Below, piece by piece: positions 8,787 through 18,287 of a stretch of DNA of 64,000 nucleotides (its first letter is position 1; each line of letters starts with the position of its first letter). Location of the stretch: positions 1 through 64,000 of the forward strand of contig CAWETN010000011.1 in assembly GCA_963812075.1 (NCBI GenBank). The letters run 5' to 3'. This stretch comes from JAMXLO01 sp963812075. GTDB lineage: Bacteria > Pseudomonadota > Alphaproteobacteria > Acetobacterales > Acetobacteraceae. The position numbers and the translations under genes were made by a program. The notes under the pieces were generated by a model. It was not told the origin of the DNA. It was given only the letters and a program-made list of their open reading frames with translations, and did no database searches.

Positions 8787-10062
8787 ATGCTGCGAGAGGA
8801 ACTGGTCTTTGTCGGTACCTGCGACATCGCCGGCCATGTACGCGGCAAGGGCTTCCCGGCCCGTGACATCGAGGCGCGGCGCCGCAAGGGAGTCGGCTGG
8901 ACACATTCCAACCTGATGCAGACGGCATTCGGGCCGATCCTCGATACGCCGTTCGGCACCGCCGGCGACCTGATGATCGTGCCCGATCCGGCAGTCGAGG
9001 TCCGGGTGGACTTCGAGGATGGGTCGGCGGCGGAACACTTCTTCCTGGGCGACATCCGCAACACCGACGGCACGGCGTGGGAGTGCTGCCCGCGCGAGTT
9101 CCTCCGCCGGGCGATCGCGGAACTGCACGAGGTGTCAGGCCTGCGGCTGGTCGCCGCGTTCGAGCAGGAATTCATCTACACCGGCAACCAGCATCGCGAC
9201 GGCGACGCCTACAGCCTGAACGCCTTTCGCCGCCAGGGCACGTTCGGCGAAAGCTTCACCGCCGCTCTGCGCGTCGCCGGCGTGGTGCCCGAACTCGTTT
9301 CTTGCGGAATACGGCACGCGACAGTTCGAGATCACCGTGGCGCCGCAGCCTGCGCTGACGGCGGCGGACCACGCGGTGATCACCCGCGAGATGGCGCGCG
9401 CCGCGGCGCACCGGCACGGGTTCCGCGCGTCGTTCTCGCCGATGCCCGAAGCGTCGGGCGTCGGCAACGGCGTGCACATCCACATGAGCCTGCAGGATGC
9501 CGACGGTGCGCCGACGACCTTTGCGGCGACCGGTCCGCTGAACCTCAGCATGGCGGCGCAGCACTTCTGCGCCGGCGTGCTGCACCACCTGCCGGCGATT
9601 GCCGCCATCACCGCACCCTCGCCGGTGTCGTATCTGCGGCTCACGCCGAACCGCTGGGCGCCGACGCTGATCGATATCGTGCAGCAGGACCGCGGTGCCG
9701 CGCTGCGCGTGTGCCCGGTGTTCGCCGCGGCGGACGCAGCCGAGACGGCGCGGCAGTTCAATCTCGAATATCGCGTGTGCGACGCATCCGCCAGTCCGTA
9801 CCTGGCCCTGGGCGCGGTGATCTTCGCCGGCGCCGACGGGCTGCGGCGGACTCTCGGCCTGCCGCCATCGGCCGGCCGCGTCGATGAACTGCCGCACGGG
9901 CTTGGCCAGGCGCTTGACGCGATGGCGGCCAGCAAGGCGGTCGCCGGATGGTTCGGGCCGGTATTTCTCCAGGCCTATCTGCGCCACAAGCGCTCGGAGG
10001 TGAAGCACGTGGCCGAATGGGCGGTGAACGAACTCTGCAGCCGCTACGCCGAGGTGTATTGA
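8787..10062 (+). pseudogene. glutamine synthetase family protein, frameshifted
   Basis: The product resembles the glutamine-synthetase superfamily, which includes gamma-glutamyl-amine ligases. The start at 8787 has GGAGGG just upstream. The first frame gives an N-terminal domain (LREELVFVGTCDIAGHVRGK) and the start of the catalytic barrel with AAFEQEFIYTG. Around 9294-9303 the frame changes by one extra base; the downstream frame continues AEYGTRQFEITVAPQPALTA, then GNGVHIHMSLQD and APTLIDIVQQDRG to the normal end. Both halves are well conserved, so the change is recent or a sequencing error. Neighbouring SDR, FAD oxidase and aminotransferase genes suggest a role in amine or polyamine breakdown, similar to PuuA. 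Confidence 0.8.
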
Positions 10063-10113
10063 CGACGCAACCGGGCGTGTCCCCGGTCGTTCTCCCGCCA
10101 GGAGAGATCGGCC

Positions 10114-10572
10114 ATGCTGCTTGCGTGGGTACGCGTGCTTTCGATCGCGAGCGTGGCACTTTATCTGGTTCCGACCGGCGCGCATCTGTTCGAACTGACC
10201 GGCAAGCTGGCGCTGTCCCCGGCGGCCTATATGGCGACCCAGTCGGTCTATGACGGTTGGGCGCTGTTCGGCATCGCGGTCCTCGCCGCGCTGCTGCTGA
10301 CGGCGCTGCATGCGATCCTGCGGCGCAGCGAGCGGCGTGTGTTCATCCTGTCGCTGCTCGCCTTCGTCTGCCTGCTTGGCACGCAGGGGGTGTTCTGGGT
10401 GTTCACCTTTCCGATGAACGTGGCGAGCCGCAACTGGACCGTGATGCCGGAGCCGTTCGAGGCGGCGCGGCGCCAATGGGAATATTCGCACGCGGCGAGT
10501 GCCATGCTTACCTTCGTGGCACTGATCGCCATCGCAGCGGCTGTGGCGACCGACGAGAGGGGGCGCACGTGA
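10114..10572 (+). CDS. small four-helix membrane protein
   Basis: This 152-residue protein has four predicted membrane helices, roughly residues 5-22, 45-68, 75-97 and 127-145. A conserved-looking loop between helices 3 and 4 includes FPMNVASRNWTVMPE. The overall pattern resembles the DUF1772/anthrone-oxygenase-like integral membrane family, but I cannot confirm this. AGGAGAG precedes the ATG. The stop overlaps the start of the following SDR gene by four bases, so the two are translationally coupled. Function unknown. Confidence 0.75.
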   Translation: MLLAWVRVLSIASVALYLVPTGAHLFELTGKLALSPAAYMATQSVYDGWALFGIAVLAALLLTALHAILRRSERRVFILSLLAFVCLLGTQGVFWVFTFPMNVASRNWTVMPEPFEAARRQWEYSHAASAMLTFVALIAIAAAVATDERGRT

Positions 10573-11342
10573 CCTATGGACCATTTGATCTGACCGGCAG
10601 GGTCGCACTGGTGACCGGCGGCAACCGCGGCATCGGCTTCGGTATCGCGCACGCATTGGCCGAGGCGGGCGCCGACGTGGCGATCTGGGGTACCAGCGCG
10701 GAGAAGAATGCCGAAGCGCAGGCCGCGTTGGCGAAGACCGGGCGCAAGGTGCTGGCGTTGCAGTGCGATGTCGGCGACGAGGCGGCGGTGGATGCGGCGT
10801 TTGCACGGACGCTGGAGACGATGGGACGGGTGGACGGTTGCTTCGCCAATGCCGGCATCGGCGGCGGCGGGGCAAAGTCGTTCCTGGAGATGAGCAGCGA
10901 GCTGTGGCACCGCGTGCTGCGCGTGAACCTCGACGGCGCGTTCTACACGTTCCGTGCGGCGGCGCGGCACATGGTGGAGCGCGGTGGCGGCGGCGTGCTG
11001 GTCGGCACCGCATCGCTGGCCGCGATCGAAGGATCGCCGCGCAGCGAGCACTACGCCGCGACCAAGGGCGGCATGATCTCCATGGTCCGGTCGCTCGCGG
11101 TGGAATTCGCGCGGCACAATGTGCGTGCGCACGCCATCCTGCCAGGATGGATCGAAACCGACATGACGCAGCGCCTCACCACGAATGATACGTTCCATGC
11201 CAAGGTGATGCCGCGGATTCCGATGCGGCGCTGGGGACGGGGAGACGATTTCGGCGGGATCGCGGTGTATCTGATGAGCGACAGCGCACGCTATCACACC
11301 GGGGATACCTTCGTGATCGACGGGGGGTATTCGCTGTTCTGA
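10569..11342 (+). CDS. SDR family NAD(P)-dependent oxidoreductase
   Basis: This 257-residue enzyme is a classical short-chain dehydrogenase. The cofactor motif TGGNRGIG is near residue 16, the NAG motif (CFANAGIGGG) near residue 95, and the catalytic Ser-Tyr-Lys set appears as ASLAAIEGS followed by HYAATKGG, with Tyr and Lys four apart. The C-terminus FVIDGGYSLF is typical. The GTG at 10569 overlaps the upstream stop by four bases and gives the normal length; a longer in-frame extension would run through the upstream gene. Substrate unknown. Confidence 0.93.
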   Translation: MTYGPFDLTGRVALVTGGNRGIGFGIAHALAEAGADVAIWGTSAEKNAEAQAALAKTGRKVLALQCDVGDEAAVDAAFARTLETMGRVDGCFANAGIGGGGAKSFLEMSSELWHRVLRVNLDGAFYTFRAAARHMVERGGGGVLVGTASLAAIEGSPRSEHYAATKGGMISMVRSLAVEFARHNVRAHAILPGWIETDMTQRLTTNDTFHAKVMPRIPMRRWGRGDDFGGIAVYLMSDSARYHTGDTFVIDGGYSLF

Positions 11343-11358
11343 TTGCGTGTTCGCCGGG

Positions 11359-12621
11359 TCATAGATGCAACCAGTCCCGGATCCGTCCGTACACCACCCG
11401 CGCCTTCACCGCCGATCGCCACAGCGCGTGGAACGGAATCTGCCGCATCGTGGTGATCGGCATGTCGATCTGCGCACCACTTCCGCCGACCACGCGTTTC
11501 GCCAGTTGCGGCCCCATCGCGGTGCTCATCGCTACGCCGCGGCCGTTGTAGCCGAGGCACACCAACACCAATTCGTCAGGCTCATGCACATGGGGATAGT
11601 GGTCGGGCGTGATCGCCAGCTGGCCGCTCCATGCATGCGTCCAGCGCGCGCCGCGTATCTCGGGCCACAGGCGTTCGCCGTACTCGATCAGGTATTGCAA
11701 CTCGCGCGGGTTGCCGACGTCGCGCTGGACGCTGCGGCCGCCCATCAGCAGGCGGTTGGCGCGGTCGAACCGATAGTACACCGTGACCCGGCCCATCTGG
11801 TACAGCACCGACCGCATGGGCGCTCGCGGGAGCGGCTCGCTGGCCACGATCGCGCTGAACACCGGCACGATGCTCCGTCGCAGACCAGGCCATACACCGT
11901 CGCTGTATCCGTTGGTCGCCAGCACGAGCTTGTCGGCGCGCACCGTGCCGGTCGGCGTGCACACGTTCCACAGGCCGTTGCGGCTGACTTCCAGCGCGGG
12001 CGTCGCTCCATGCACTGCGGCACCCGCCTGCATTGCCGCCTGCGCCAGGCCCCGCGCATAACCCAACGGGTTCACCTGCCCGCCGCGCCGGTCGCGCATC
12101 GCGCATACATAGCGCGCGGTGCCGGTCGTCTCGTTCACCGCCTGCCTTTCCAACAGTTCCAGCGGCGCGCCGCGCCGCATCCATTGGTCTGCCGATGCAC
12201 GGATACCGGCCGCATCGCGGGCCGAGAACGCCGCGCGCAGCGTGCCGGATTGCACCGCGTCGCACTCGATCTGATGCCGCTCGATCAACCGGAACACGAC
12301 GTTCGGCGCGTCGCCCGACAACGCCACCATCCGGCTGCCGAGATCGGCGCCGAAGTCAGCCTCCACCTGATCGGGATCGTGCTTCAGGCCTGGATTGACC
12401 TGGCCGCCGTTGCGTCCCGACGCGCCCCATCCCGGTTCGTTCGCCTCGAGCACGGCGACGTCCACGCCCTGCTGCGCCAGGTGCAGCGCCGCGGAGAGCC
12501 CGGTGAACCCGCCGCCGATCACACAGACATCGACCCGCCTGTCGCCGTCGAGCGGCGGCGTCGCCACCGCCGGCCGCGCGGTTTCGGCGTACAGGCTGGG
12601 CGGCAGCGGCAGACGCGTCAC
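11359..12621 (-). CDS. FAD-dependent amine/amino-acid oxidoreductase (DAO family, PuuB-like)
   Basis: This 420-residue flavoenzyme belongs to the DAO superfamily. The FAD-binding VDVCVIGGGFTGLSAALHLA motif is near residue 30, followed by NEPGWGASGRNGGQVNPG, which is typical of gamma-glutamylputrescine oxidase and related enzymes. A C-terminal WSGQLAITPDHYPHV and GYNGRGVAMSTAMGPQLA complete the fold. The GTG start at 12621 overlaps the aminotransferase stop by four bases (GTGA), showing tight coupling. Together with the aminotransferase, and the glutamine-synthetase homologue nearby, it probably acts in amine catabolism. The exact substrate cannot be read from sequence. Confidence 0.9.
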   Translation of the reverse strand: MTRLPLPPSLYAETARPAVATPPLDGDRRVDVCVIGGGFTGLSAALHLAQQGVDVAVLEANEPGWGASGRNGGQVNPGLKHDPDQVEADFGADLGSRMVALSGDAPNVVFRLIERHQIECDAVQSGTLRAAFSARDAAGIRASADQWMRRGAPLELLERQAVNETTGTARYVCAMRDRRGGQVNPLGYARGLAQAAMQAGAAVHGATPALEVSRNGLWNVCTPTGTVRADKLVLATNGYSDGVWPGLRRSIVPVFSAIVASEPLPRAPMRSVLYQMGRVTVYYRFDRANRLLMGGRSVQRDVGNPRELQYLIEYGERLWPEIRGARWTHAWSGQLAITPDHYPHVHEPDELVLVCLGYNGRGVAMSTAMGPQLAKRVVGGSGAQIDMPITTMRQIPFHALWRSAVKARVVYGRIRDWLHL

Positions 12622-13994
12622 AGCGCGGCGACGTAGGACTCGGTTTCGTCCAGCGCGCGCGCCAGGCGCGCAAGCATATCGTCGATCTCCGTCTCGGTGA
12701 TGATCAGCGGCGGCGCCAGCACCAGTTGCTCGCCGCGACCGCGCATGATCAGGCCGTGGGCGAGGGCCCGTTCCTCGAAATGCGCCCCGACGCCGGCCTT
12801 GGCATCGAACGGCGCCTTCGTCGGCTTGTCGCGCACCAGTTCGATGCCCGCCATCAGCCCGATGGCGCGTACCTCGCCCACCAGCGGGTGCCCGGCGAGG
12901 CGCCGCACGCCGGCGAGGAACCGCGGCGAGATCGCGCGGACATGTCCCACGATGTCGCGCTCCTGGTAGATGTTCAGCGTCTCCAGCGCGACGGCCGCGC
13001 ACACCGGGTGGCCGGAATAGGTGAAGCCGTGGATGAAGCTGCCGTTCTTGTCGGCCTGCGTCGCCAGGCCCTGGTAGACCCTGTCGTTGACCACCGTCGC
13101 CGAGATCGGCAGGTACGCCGACGACAGCGCCTTCGCACAGGTCAGGATATCGGGCACGATGCCGAACGTCTCGCAGCCGAACATGTTGCCCGTGCGCCCG
13201 AAGCCGCAGATCACCTCGTCCGCAATGAACAGCACGTCGTGCCGGCGCAGCACTTCCTGGATCTTGGCGAAGTAAGTGGGTGGCGGAATCACCACGCCGC
13301 CGGCACCCTGCACCGGCTCGGCGATGAACGCCGCAACCGTGGCCGGCCCTTCGCGCTCGATCAGCGCATCGAGGTTCTCGGCCATGCGCGTAGCGAAATC
13401 CTCTTCAGTCTCGCCGGGCTTGCCGTAGCGCCAGAAATGCGGGCAGTCGGTGTGGCGGACGTTGGGGATCGGCAGGTCGAAGTCCTGATGCACGAATGGC
13501 AGGCCGCATAGGCTGCCGGCGGCCACGGTGATGCCGTGGTAGCCCTTCATCCGTCCGATGATCTTCTTCTTGCGCGGCCGCCCGATGGCATTGTTGTAGT
13601 ACCAGACGATCTTCGCCGCGGTGTCGTTGGCCTCGGAGCCGGAGTTGTTGAAGATCACCTTCGACATCGGCGCCGGCATCAGCGAGATCAGCTTCTCGGC
13701 AAGCTCGATCACCATCGGATGCGACCGCTGCCCGAACGTGGAGGCATAGGGCAGTGCCAGCATCTGCCGGTACGCCGCCTCGGCCAGGCGCTTCTCGCTG
13801 AAGCCCAGGCTGGCGCACCAGAGACCCGCGAGCGCGTCGATGTAGTCGCGCCCCTGTTCATCGACGATGCGGATCCCGTCGCCGCGGGTGATGACAAACG
13901 GCCCCTCGCTCTCCAGCCGCCTGGCGTTGGTGAACGGGTGCATGTGATAGGCGATGTCGCGGGCCGACAGGCTGTCGTTCGGACGATCGAGCAT
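12618..13994 (-). CDS. class III PLP-dependent aminotransferase
   Basis: This 458-residue enzyme is an omega-type aminotransferase. It has the PLP-site features VIFNNSGSEANDTAAKIVWY near residue 105, FIADEVICGFGRTGNMFG around 250, and the catalytic lysine in DILTCAKALSSAYLP around 280. The ATG at 13994 follows an AAAGG ribosome site; upstream in-frame codons lack one and enter the divergent NUDIX promoter region. It overlaps the FAD oxidoreductase downstream by four bases. This pairing is common in putrescine or beta-alanine/diamine degradation; the enzyme could also act on taurine or beta-amino acids. Confidence 0.93.
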   Translation of the reverse strand: MLDRPNDSLSARDIAYHMHPFTNARRLESEGPFVITRGDGIRIVDEQGRDYIDALAGLWCASLGFSEKRLAEAAYRQMLALPYASTFGQRSHPMVIELAEKLISLMPAPMSKVIFNNSGSEANDTAAKIVWYYNNAIGRPRKKKIIGRMKGYHGITVAAGSLCGLPFVHQDFDLPIPNVRHTDCPHFWRYGKPGETEEDFATRMAENLDALIEREGPATVAAFIAEPVQGAGGVVIPPPTYFAKIQEVLRRHDVLFIADEVICGFGRTGNMFGCETFGIVPDILTCAKALSSAYLPISATVVNDRVYQGLATQADKNGSFIHGFTYSGHPVCAAVALETLNIYQERDIVGHVRAISPRFLAGVRRLAGHPLVGEVRAIGLMAGIELVRDKPTKAPFDAKAGVGAHFEERALAHGLIMRGRGEQLVLAPPLIITETEIDDMLARLARALDETESYVAAL

Positions 13995-14050
13995 GGCTGC
14001 GCCTTTCCGGAGTTCGGCGACCATCGTAAAGCGGACCGCGGCCGGAGAAA

Positions 14051-14704
14051 ATGGAGCAAATGTCGGACATGGAACCGCCAATGAACCGCTGGCTCCTCCG
14101 GGCGCGCGAGATACGGGCCCTGACGCAGGCCGGGCTTGTCAGCACGCAGGACGACTATGACCGTGAACGCTATCGGCAGCTCGATGCCCTCGCGGCACAG
14201 GTGCTGGCACAGCACGGCAGCCTCGACCCGAGCGACTCCGGGGCGAGACTTGCGCCGCGCGTGTCGCTTGCCACGCCCAAGTTGGGCGTGCGCGGCGCAA
14301 TCTTCCGGGATGATCGGATGCTGCTCGTTCGCGAGAGGGCAGACCACCACCGCTGGACCCTTCCGGGTGGTTGGGTGGACGTGAACGAGACTCCAGCGAG
14401 TGCCGTAGCGAGGGAAGTTCGCGAGGAGGCGGGGCTGCACGTCCGCGCCTACAGGCTCGCCGCAGTGTGGGACCGCGCACGCCACCCACATGGTGCAACC
14501 GAGACGGTTCATGTGTGGCGGTTGTTCTTCCTTTGCGAGATAACCGGCGGCGAGCTTCGCTGCGGTCCGGAGACAAGCGAGGCCGGATTTTTCGCGGAGC
14601 ACGAATTGCCGCAGGACCTGTCCACCCGTCGCGTCCTGCTGCCGCAGCTTCGGCGGATGTTCACGCATCTGCGGCAACCGGCGCTGCCGACCGATCTGGA
14701 CTGA
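14051..14704 (+). CDS. NUDIX hydrolase
   Basis: This 217-residue protein has an N-terminal helical NUDIX-associated domain (about 10-65), then a NUDIX domain. The NUDIX box reads GWVDVNETPASAVA followed by REVREEAGL near residue 110, with the expected Gly, Glu, Arg and Glu-Glu metal-binding positions. Such two-domain proteins usually hydrolyse nucleotide-sugar or ADP-ribose derivatives. Several in-frame ATGs lie close together (14051, 14060, 14069, 14081); I kept the first. It is divergent from the aminotransferase, 56 bases away. Confidence 0.92.
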   Translation: MEQMSDMEPPMNRWLLRAREIRALTQAGLVSTQDDYDRERYRQLDALAAQVLAQHGSLDPSDSGARLAPRVSLATPKLGVRGAIFRDDRMLLVRERADHHRWTLPGGWVDVNETPASAVAREVREEAGLHVRAYRLAAVWDRARHPHGATETVHVWRLFFLCEITGGELRCGPETSEAGFFAEHELPQDLSTRRVLLPQLRRMFTHLRQPALPTDLD

Positions 14705-14999
14705 TCCGTCTGGCATGTGAGGCTGCTCACAACCGCAACGTCAATTGCGAGCCGCGGCATCGACGCATGACTCCGGCTCACGCGCAGGATGAAAACTCAT
14801 CCTTTGTGATCGTCTGTCGTATTGCCTTTATGCCGGCGCGGACAATCCGTCCGACAGGTGCCAGATGACAGATCGCTGCTAGCGACACCCGGCCGCCGCA
14901 CTGCGCAGCATGTGAGATAGCGCATAACGGCACCCGTCGGCGACGTGCTCAGCTGCACCGCAATCCACGCAGACAATCCACCATCGAAAGGACGACACA

Positions 15000-17900
15000 A
15001 TGGCTATCTCGGCCAGCTTTCTTCGCGCGGCCAGCCTGCTGGACGCGCTCGGCGACGACAACGGCAACAGCATGACGTTCAGCCGCGATGCTGCCGGCAC
15101 GATCCTGGTCAACGGCGGCGCCGTTCCGGTCATCGGCGGGCCGGCGACGGTCGCGAACACCGGTCTGATCCTCGGGTTCGGACTGGGCGGCAACGACAGG
15201 ATCGCGCTCGATGAAACCAACGGCGCGCTGCCGGCGGCGGAGCTGTTCGGTGGTGACGGCAACGACACGGTGACCGGTGGATCGGGCAACGACCAGCTGT
15301 TCGGTCAGGCGGGCGACGACACGCTGTTCGGCAAGGGCGGCAACGATCTGCTGTTCGGTGGCGACGGCAACGACGTGCTGACCGGTGGCGCCGGCGATGA
15401 CCAGGTGTTCGGCCAGGCGGGCGACGACCGCATGATCTGGAACCCGGGCGATGGCAGCGACCTCTTCGAGGGCGGCGACGGCACGGATACGGCGCAGGTC
15501 AACGGCGGCAACGGGGCTGAGACCTTCACCATCACGGCGAATGGGACGCGCGTGCGCTTCGACCGCCTGGAACCCGCGCCTTTCAGCCTCGATATCGGCA
15601 CCACCGAGAACCTTGTGCTGCACGCCAACGGCGGCGACGACACCATCACCGCAGGCAACGGGCTGGCTTCGCTCATCCAACTCACGCTCGACGGCGGCGC
15701 GGGCAACGACACGATCACCGGTGGCGACGGCAACGACGTGCTGCTCGGCGGCGACGGCAACGACGTCGTCATCGGTGGGCGTGGCGCCGACGTCGCGAAA
15801 CTTGGCGCCGGCGACGACACGTTCGTCTGGAACCCCGGCGACGGCAGCGACACGGTGGAAGGCCAGGCCGGCTTCGACACGCTGCTGTTCAACGGTGCGA
15901 ACGTCAACGAAAAAATCGACATTTCGGCCAATGCCCATCGCGTTCGATTCTCCCGCGACGTGGCGAACATCAGCATGGACCTCAACGGCGTCGAACAGAT
16001 CGTGTTCAACGCCCTGGGCGGGTCCGACAACATCGCGATCCATGACCTCGGCGGCACCGGCGTGAAGCAGGTCACCATCAACCTGGACTCGCCGCCCGGC
16101 AGCGGCAGCGGCGATGGTGCGGCGGACAGCGTGACCGTCGAGGGCAGGGCCGCCGGTGACCGCATCACCGTCACCGGCAGCGGCACGTCCGTCACCGTGC
16201 AGGGCCTGCCGGCGACGGTGACGATCACTGGCAGCGAAGGTGCCAATGACAGCCTCGTGCTCGACAGCCTTGGCGGCAACGACATCATCGATGCGTCAGG
16301 GCTCGCTGCCGGGGTGACCAACCTGACGATCGACGCCGGCGACGGCAACGACACCGTCATCGGCAGCGATGGCGCGGACATTTTGATCGGCGGCGCCGGC
16401 AACGACGTCGTCACCGGCGGGCGCGGCAACGATGTGGCCTTCCTGGGAGCCGGCGATGATAAATTCGTCTGGAACCCCGGCGACGGCAGCGACATAGTCG
16501 AGGGCCAGGACGGCACCGACACGCTGCTGTTCAACGGCTCCAATGCCGACGAGAACATCGACATCTCGGCCAACGGCTCGCGCGTGCGCTTCTTCCGCGA
16601 CGTCGGCAACGTCACGATGGACCTCAACGGCGTGGAGCACATCCAGTTCAATGCCTTGGGCGGCGCCGACACGATCACCGTCAACGACCTGACCGGAACC
16701 GACACGAACCTGGTGGCGATCGATCTGGCCGCGAGCGGCACGACGACCGGCGACGGCCAGCCCGACCAGGTCATCGTCAACGCGACCGCCGGCGACGACA
16801 CCATAAACATCGCGCGCGTCGGCGGGGTCCTGACGGTCGGCGGTCTCGCCGCGAAGGTGACGGTCGCGCACATCGATGGCGGGCTCGATTCGCTCACCGT
16901 CAATGCCCTCGGCGGCAACGATACCATCGACGCATCGAAGCTCGGTGCCGGCCAGATCAACCTGACGCTGAACGGGGGCGACGGCGACGACACGCTGATC
17001 GGCGGCGCCGGCAACGACCTGCTGCTAGGCGGCCGCGGCAACGACGTGGTGTTCGGCGGCGCCGGCGACGATACGTTCGTCTGGAATCCCGGCGACGGCA
17101 GCGACGTGATCGAGGGCCAGGGCGGCTCCGACACGCTGCTGTTCAACGGCGCGAACGTCAACGAGAACATCGACATCTCGGCCAACGGATCGCGTGTGCG
17201 GTTCTTCCGCGACGTCGCCAACATCACGATGGACGTCAACGGCACCGAGACGATCGCCTTCCGCGCGCTGGGCGGCGCCGACACCATCACGGTGAACGAC
17301 CTGACCGGCACCGACGTGAAGAACGTGACCATCGATCTCGGTGCTGCGGGTGGCGGCGGGGACGGACAGCAGGATACCGTCGTCATCGACGCGACCGACG
17401 GCGCCGACGTGATCACCATCACCAACGACAACGGTGTGGTGCACGTATCCGGTCTCGCCAGCGACGTGACCATCAGCAACTTCGAGGCCACCGACCGCCT
17501 CGTCATCAACGGCCTGGGCGGCGATGACGTGATCCAGGCTTCGGGACTCGGCGCGGCCTTGCAGCTCACCGAGAACGGCGGCGACGGCAACGATGTGCTG
17601 ATCGGCAGCGCCGGCAACGACGTGATCACCGGCGGCGCGGGCGACGACGTGCTGCTCGGCAACGGCGGGCTCGACGTGCTTGACGGAGGGACGGGCGACA
17701 ATATCTTGATCCAAGGCGCGCTGCTCGCTACGCAACTGCGCGCCGCCGCGCTTCAGCCTGCCGGGGCAGCGCAGTACATCACCCACGTCGGCACCGCGGG
17801 TGACGACGTGCTCGACATGTCCGTCACGTCCACGCCCGGCATGCAGTTCCTGCTGGCGGGTGGCGCGGGCGACGACCTGCTGCAGGGCGGTCAGGGAAAT

Positions 17901-18170
17901 GACCTCCTGGTCGGCGGTGCCGGCGCGGACCGCTTTGCCTTCTCTGGGCTGAACGGCACCGACACGATCGCCGACTTCCAGCATGGGCTCGATACGATCG
18001 CGATATCGGGTTACGGCTCCGCACTCGGCAGCTTCAACGATCTTGCCGTAGCGCAGGTCGGGGCCGACGTGCAGATCGACCTCGGCGCCAAGGCAGCGGG
18101 CGCCGGCACGATCGTGCTGCACGACACGCAGATGGCAAACGTCACCGCAGCCGACTTCAGGTTCGCGTAA
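15000..18170 (+). CDS. large RTX-type calcium-binding secreted protein
   Basis: This 1056-residue acidic protein is built from many glycine-aspartate nonapeptides of the GGxGxDxLx type, such as GGDGNDTVTGGSGNDQLFG near residue 80. Each set folds as a calcium-binding parallel beta roll. Between them are longer modules marked by FVWNPGDGSD followed by DTLLFNGANVNE and ISANGSRVRFFRDV; three close copies start near 15811, 16456 and 17068, and a diverged one near 15430. The last 100 residues (FSGLNGTDTIADFQHGLDTI) resemble the C-terminal secretion region of type I substrates. No signal peptide is present, as expected for that route. No protease, lipase or other catalytic domain is visible, and no ABC exporter gene is in the window. 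Confidence 0.93.
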   Translation: MAISASFLRAASLLDALGDDNGNSMTFSRDAAGTILVNGGAVPVIGGPATVANTGLILGFGLGGNDRIALDETNGALPAAELFGGDGNDTVTGGSGNDQLFGQAGDDTLFGKGGNDLLFGGDGNDVLTGGAGDDQVFGQAGDDRMIWNPGDGSDLFEGGDGTDTAQVNGGNGAETFTITANGTRVRFDRLEPAPFSLDIGTTENLVLHANGGDDTITAGNGLASLIQLTLDGGAGNDTITGGDGNDVLLGGDGNDVVIGGRGADVAKLGAGDDTFVWNPGDGSDTVEGQAGFDTLLFNGANVNEKIDISANAHRVRFSRDVANISMDLNGVEQIVFNALGGSDNIAIHDLGGTGVKQVTINLDSPPGSGSGDGAADSVTVEGRAAGDRITVTGSGTSVTVQGLPATVTITGSEGANDSLVLDSLGGNDIIDASGLAAGVTNLTIDAGDGNDTVIGSDGADILIGGAGNDVVTGGRGNDVAFLGAGDDKFVWNPGDGSDIVEGQDGTDTLLFNGSNADENIDISANGSRVRFFRDVGNVTMDLNGVEHIQFNALGGADTITVNDLTGTDTNLVAIDLAASGTTTGDGQPDQVIVNATAGDDTINIARVGGVLTVGGLAAKVTVAHIDGGLDSLTVNALGGNDTIDASKLGAGQINLTLNGGDGDDTLIGGAGNDLLLGGRGNDVVFGGAGDDTFVWNPGDGSDVIEGQGGSDTLLFNGANVNENIDISANGSRVRFFRDVANITMDVNGTETIAFRALGGADTITVNDLTGTDVKNVTIDLGAAGGGGDGQQDTVVIDATDGADVITITNDNGVVHVSGLASDVTISNFEATDRLVINGLGGDDVIQASGLGAALQLTENGGDGNDVLIGSAGNDVITGGAGDDVLLGNGGLDVLDGGTGDNILIQGALLATQLRAAALQPAGAAQYITHVGTAGDDVLDMSVTSTPGMQFLLAGGAGDDLLQGGQGNDLLVGGAGADRFAFSGLNGTDTIADFQHGLDTIAISGYGSALGSFNDLAVAQVGADVQIDLGAKAAGAGTIVLHDTQMANVTAADFRFA

Positions 18171-18186
18171 CGCAAGGTGATTGGCT

Positions 18187-18210
18187 GGGGTGGCGCAATG
18201 GCGTCACCCC
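18187..18210 (+). terminator. hairpin after the RTX gene
   Basis: A ten-base stem, GGGGTGGCGC against GCGTCACCCC with one wobble pair and a four-base loop, begins 17 bases after the RTX stop. It lacks a T-run, so it may stabilise the mRNA end or act as an imperfect terminator. Confidence 0.5.
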
Positions 18211-18287
18211 ACCGACCACCTGATCCGCATTGCCGCGCGGCCCGGCCGTCGGTTGACAGCGTCAGCGGCCCGCGCAGCTAATGCCGC

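Noticed and set aside
10257..10568. N-terminal extension of the SDR
   Set aside because: It overlaps the membrane-protein gene in another frame; the GTG at 10569 gives the normal SDR length.
15240..17700. Regular short repeats that could be taken for a CRISPR array
   Set aside because: The repeats are in-frame RTX nonapeptide codons with variable spacing inside a coding region; no spacers of constant length.
15305..17701. Long minus-strand frame rich in Ser/Pro opposite the RTX gene
   Set aside because: It arises from the repeated Gly-Asp codons of the RTX repeats read backwards; no start site or family resemblance.
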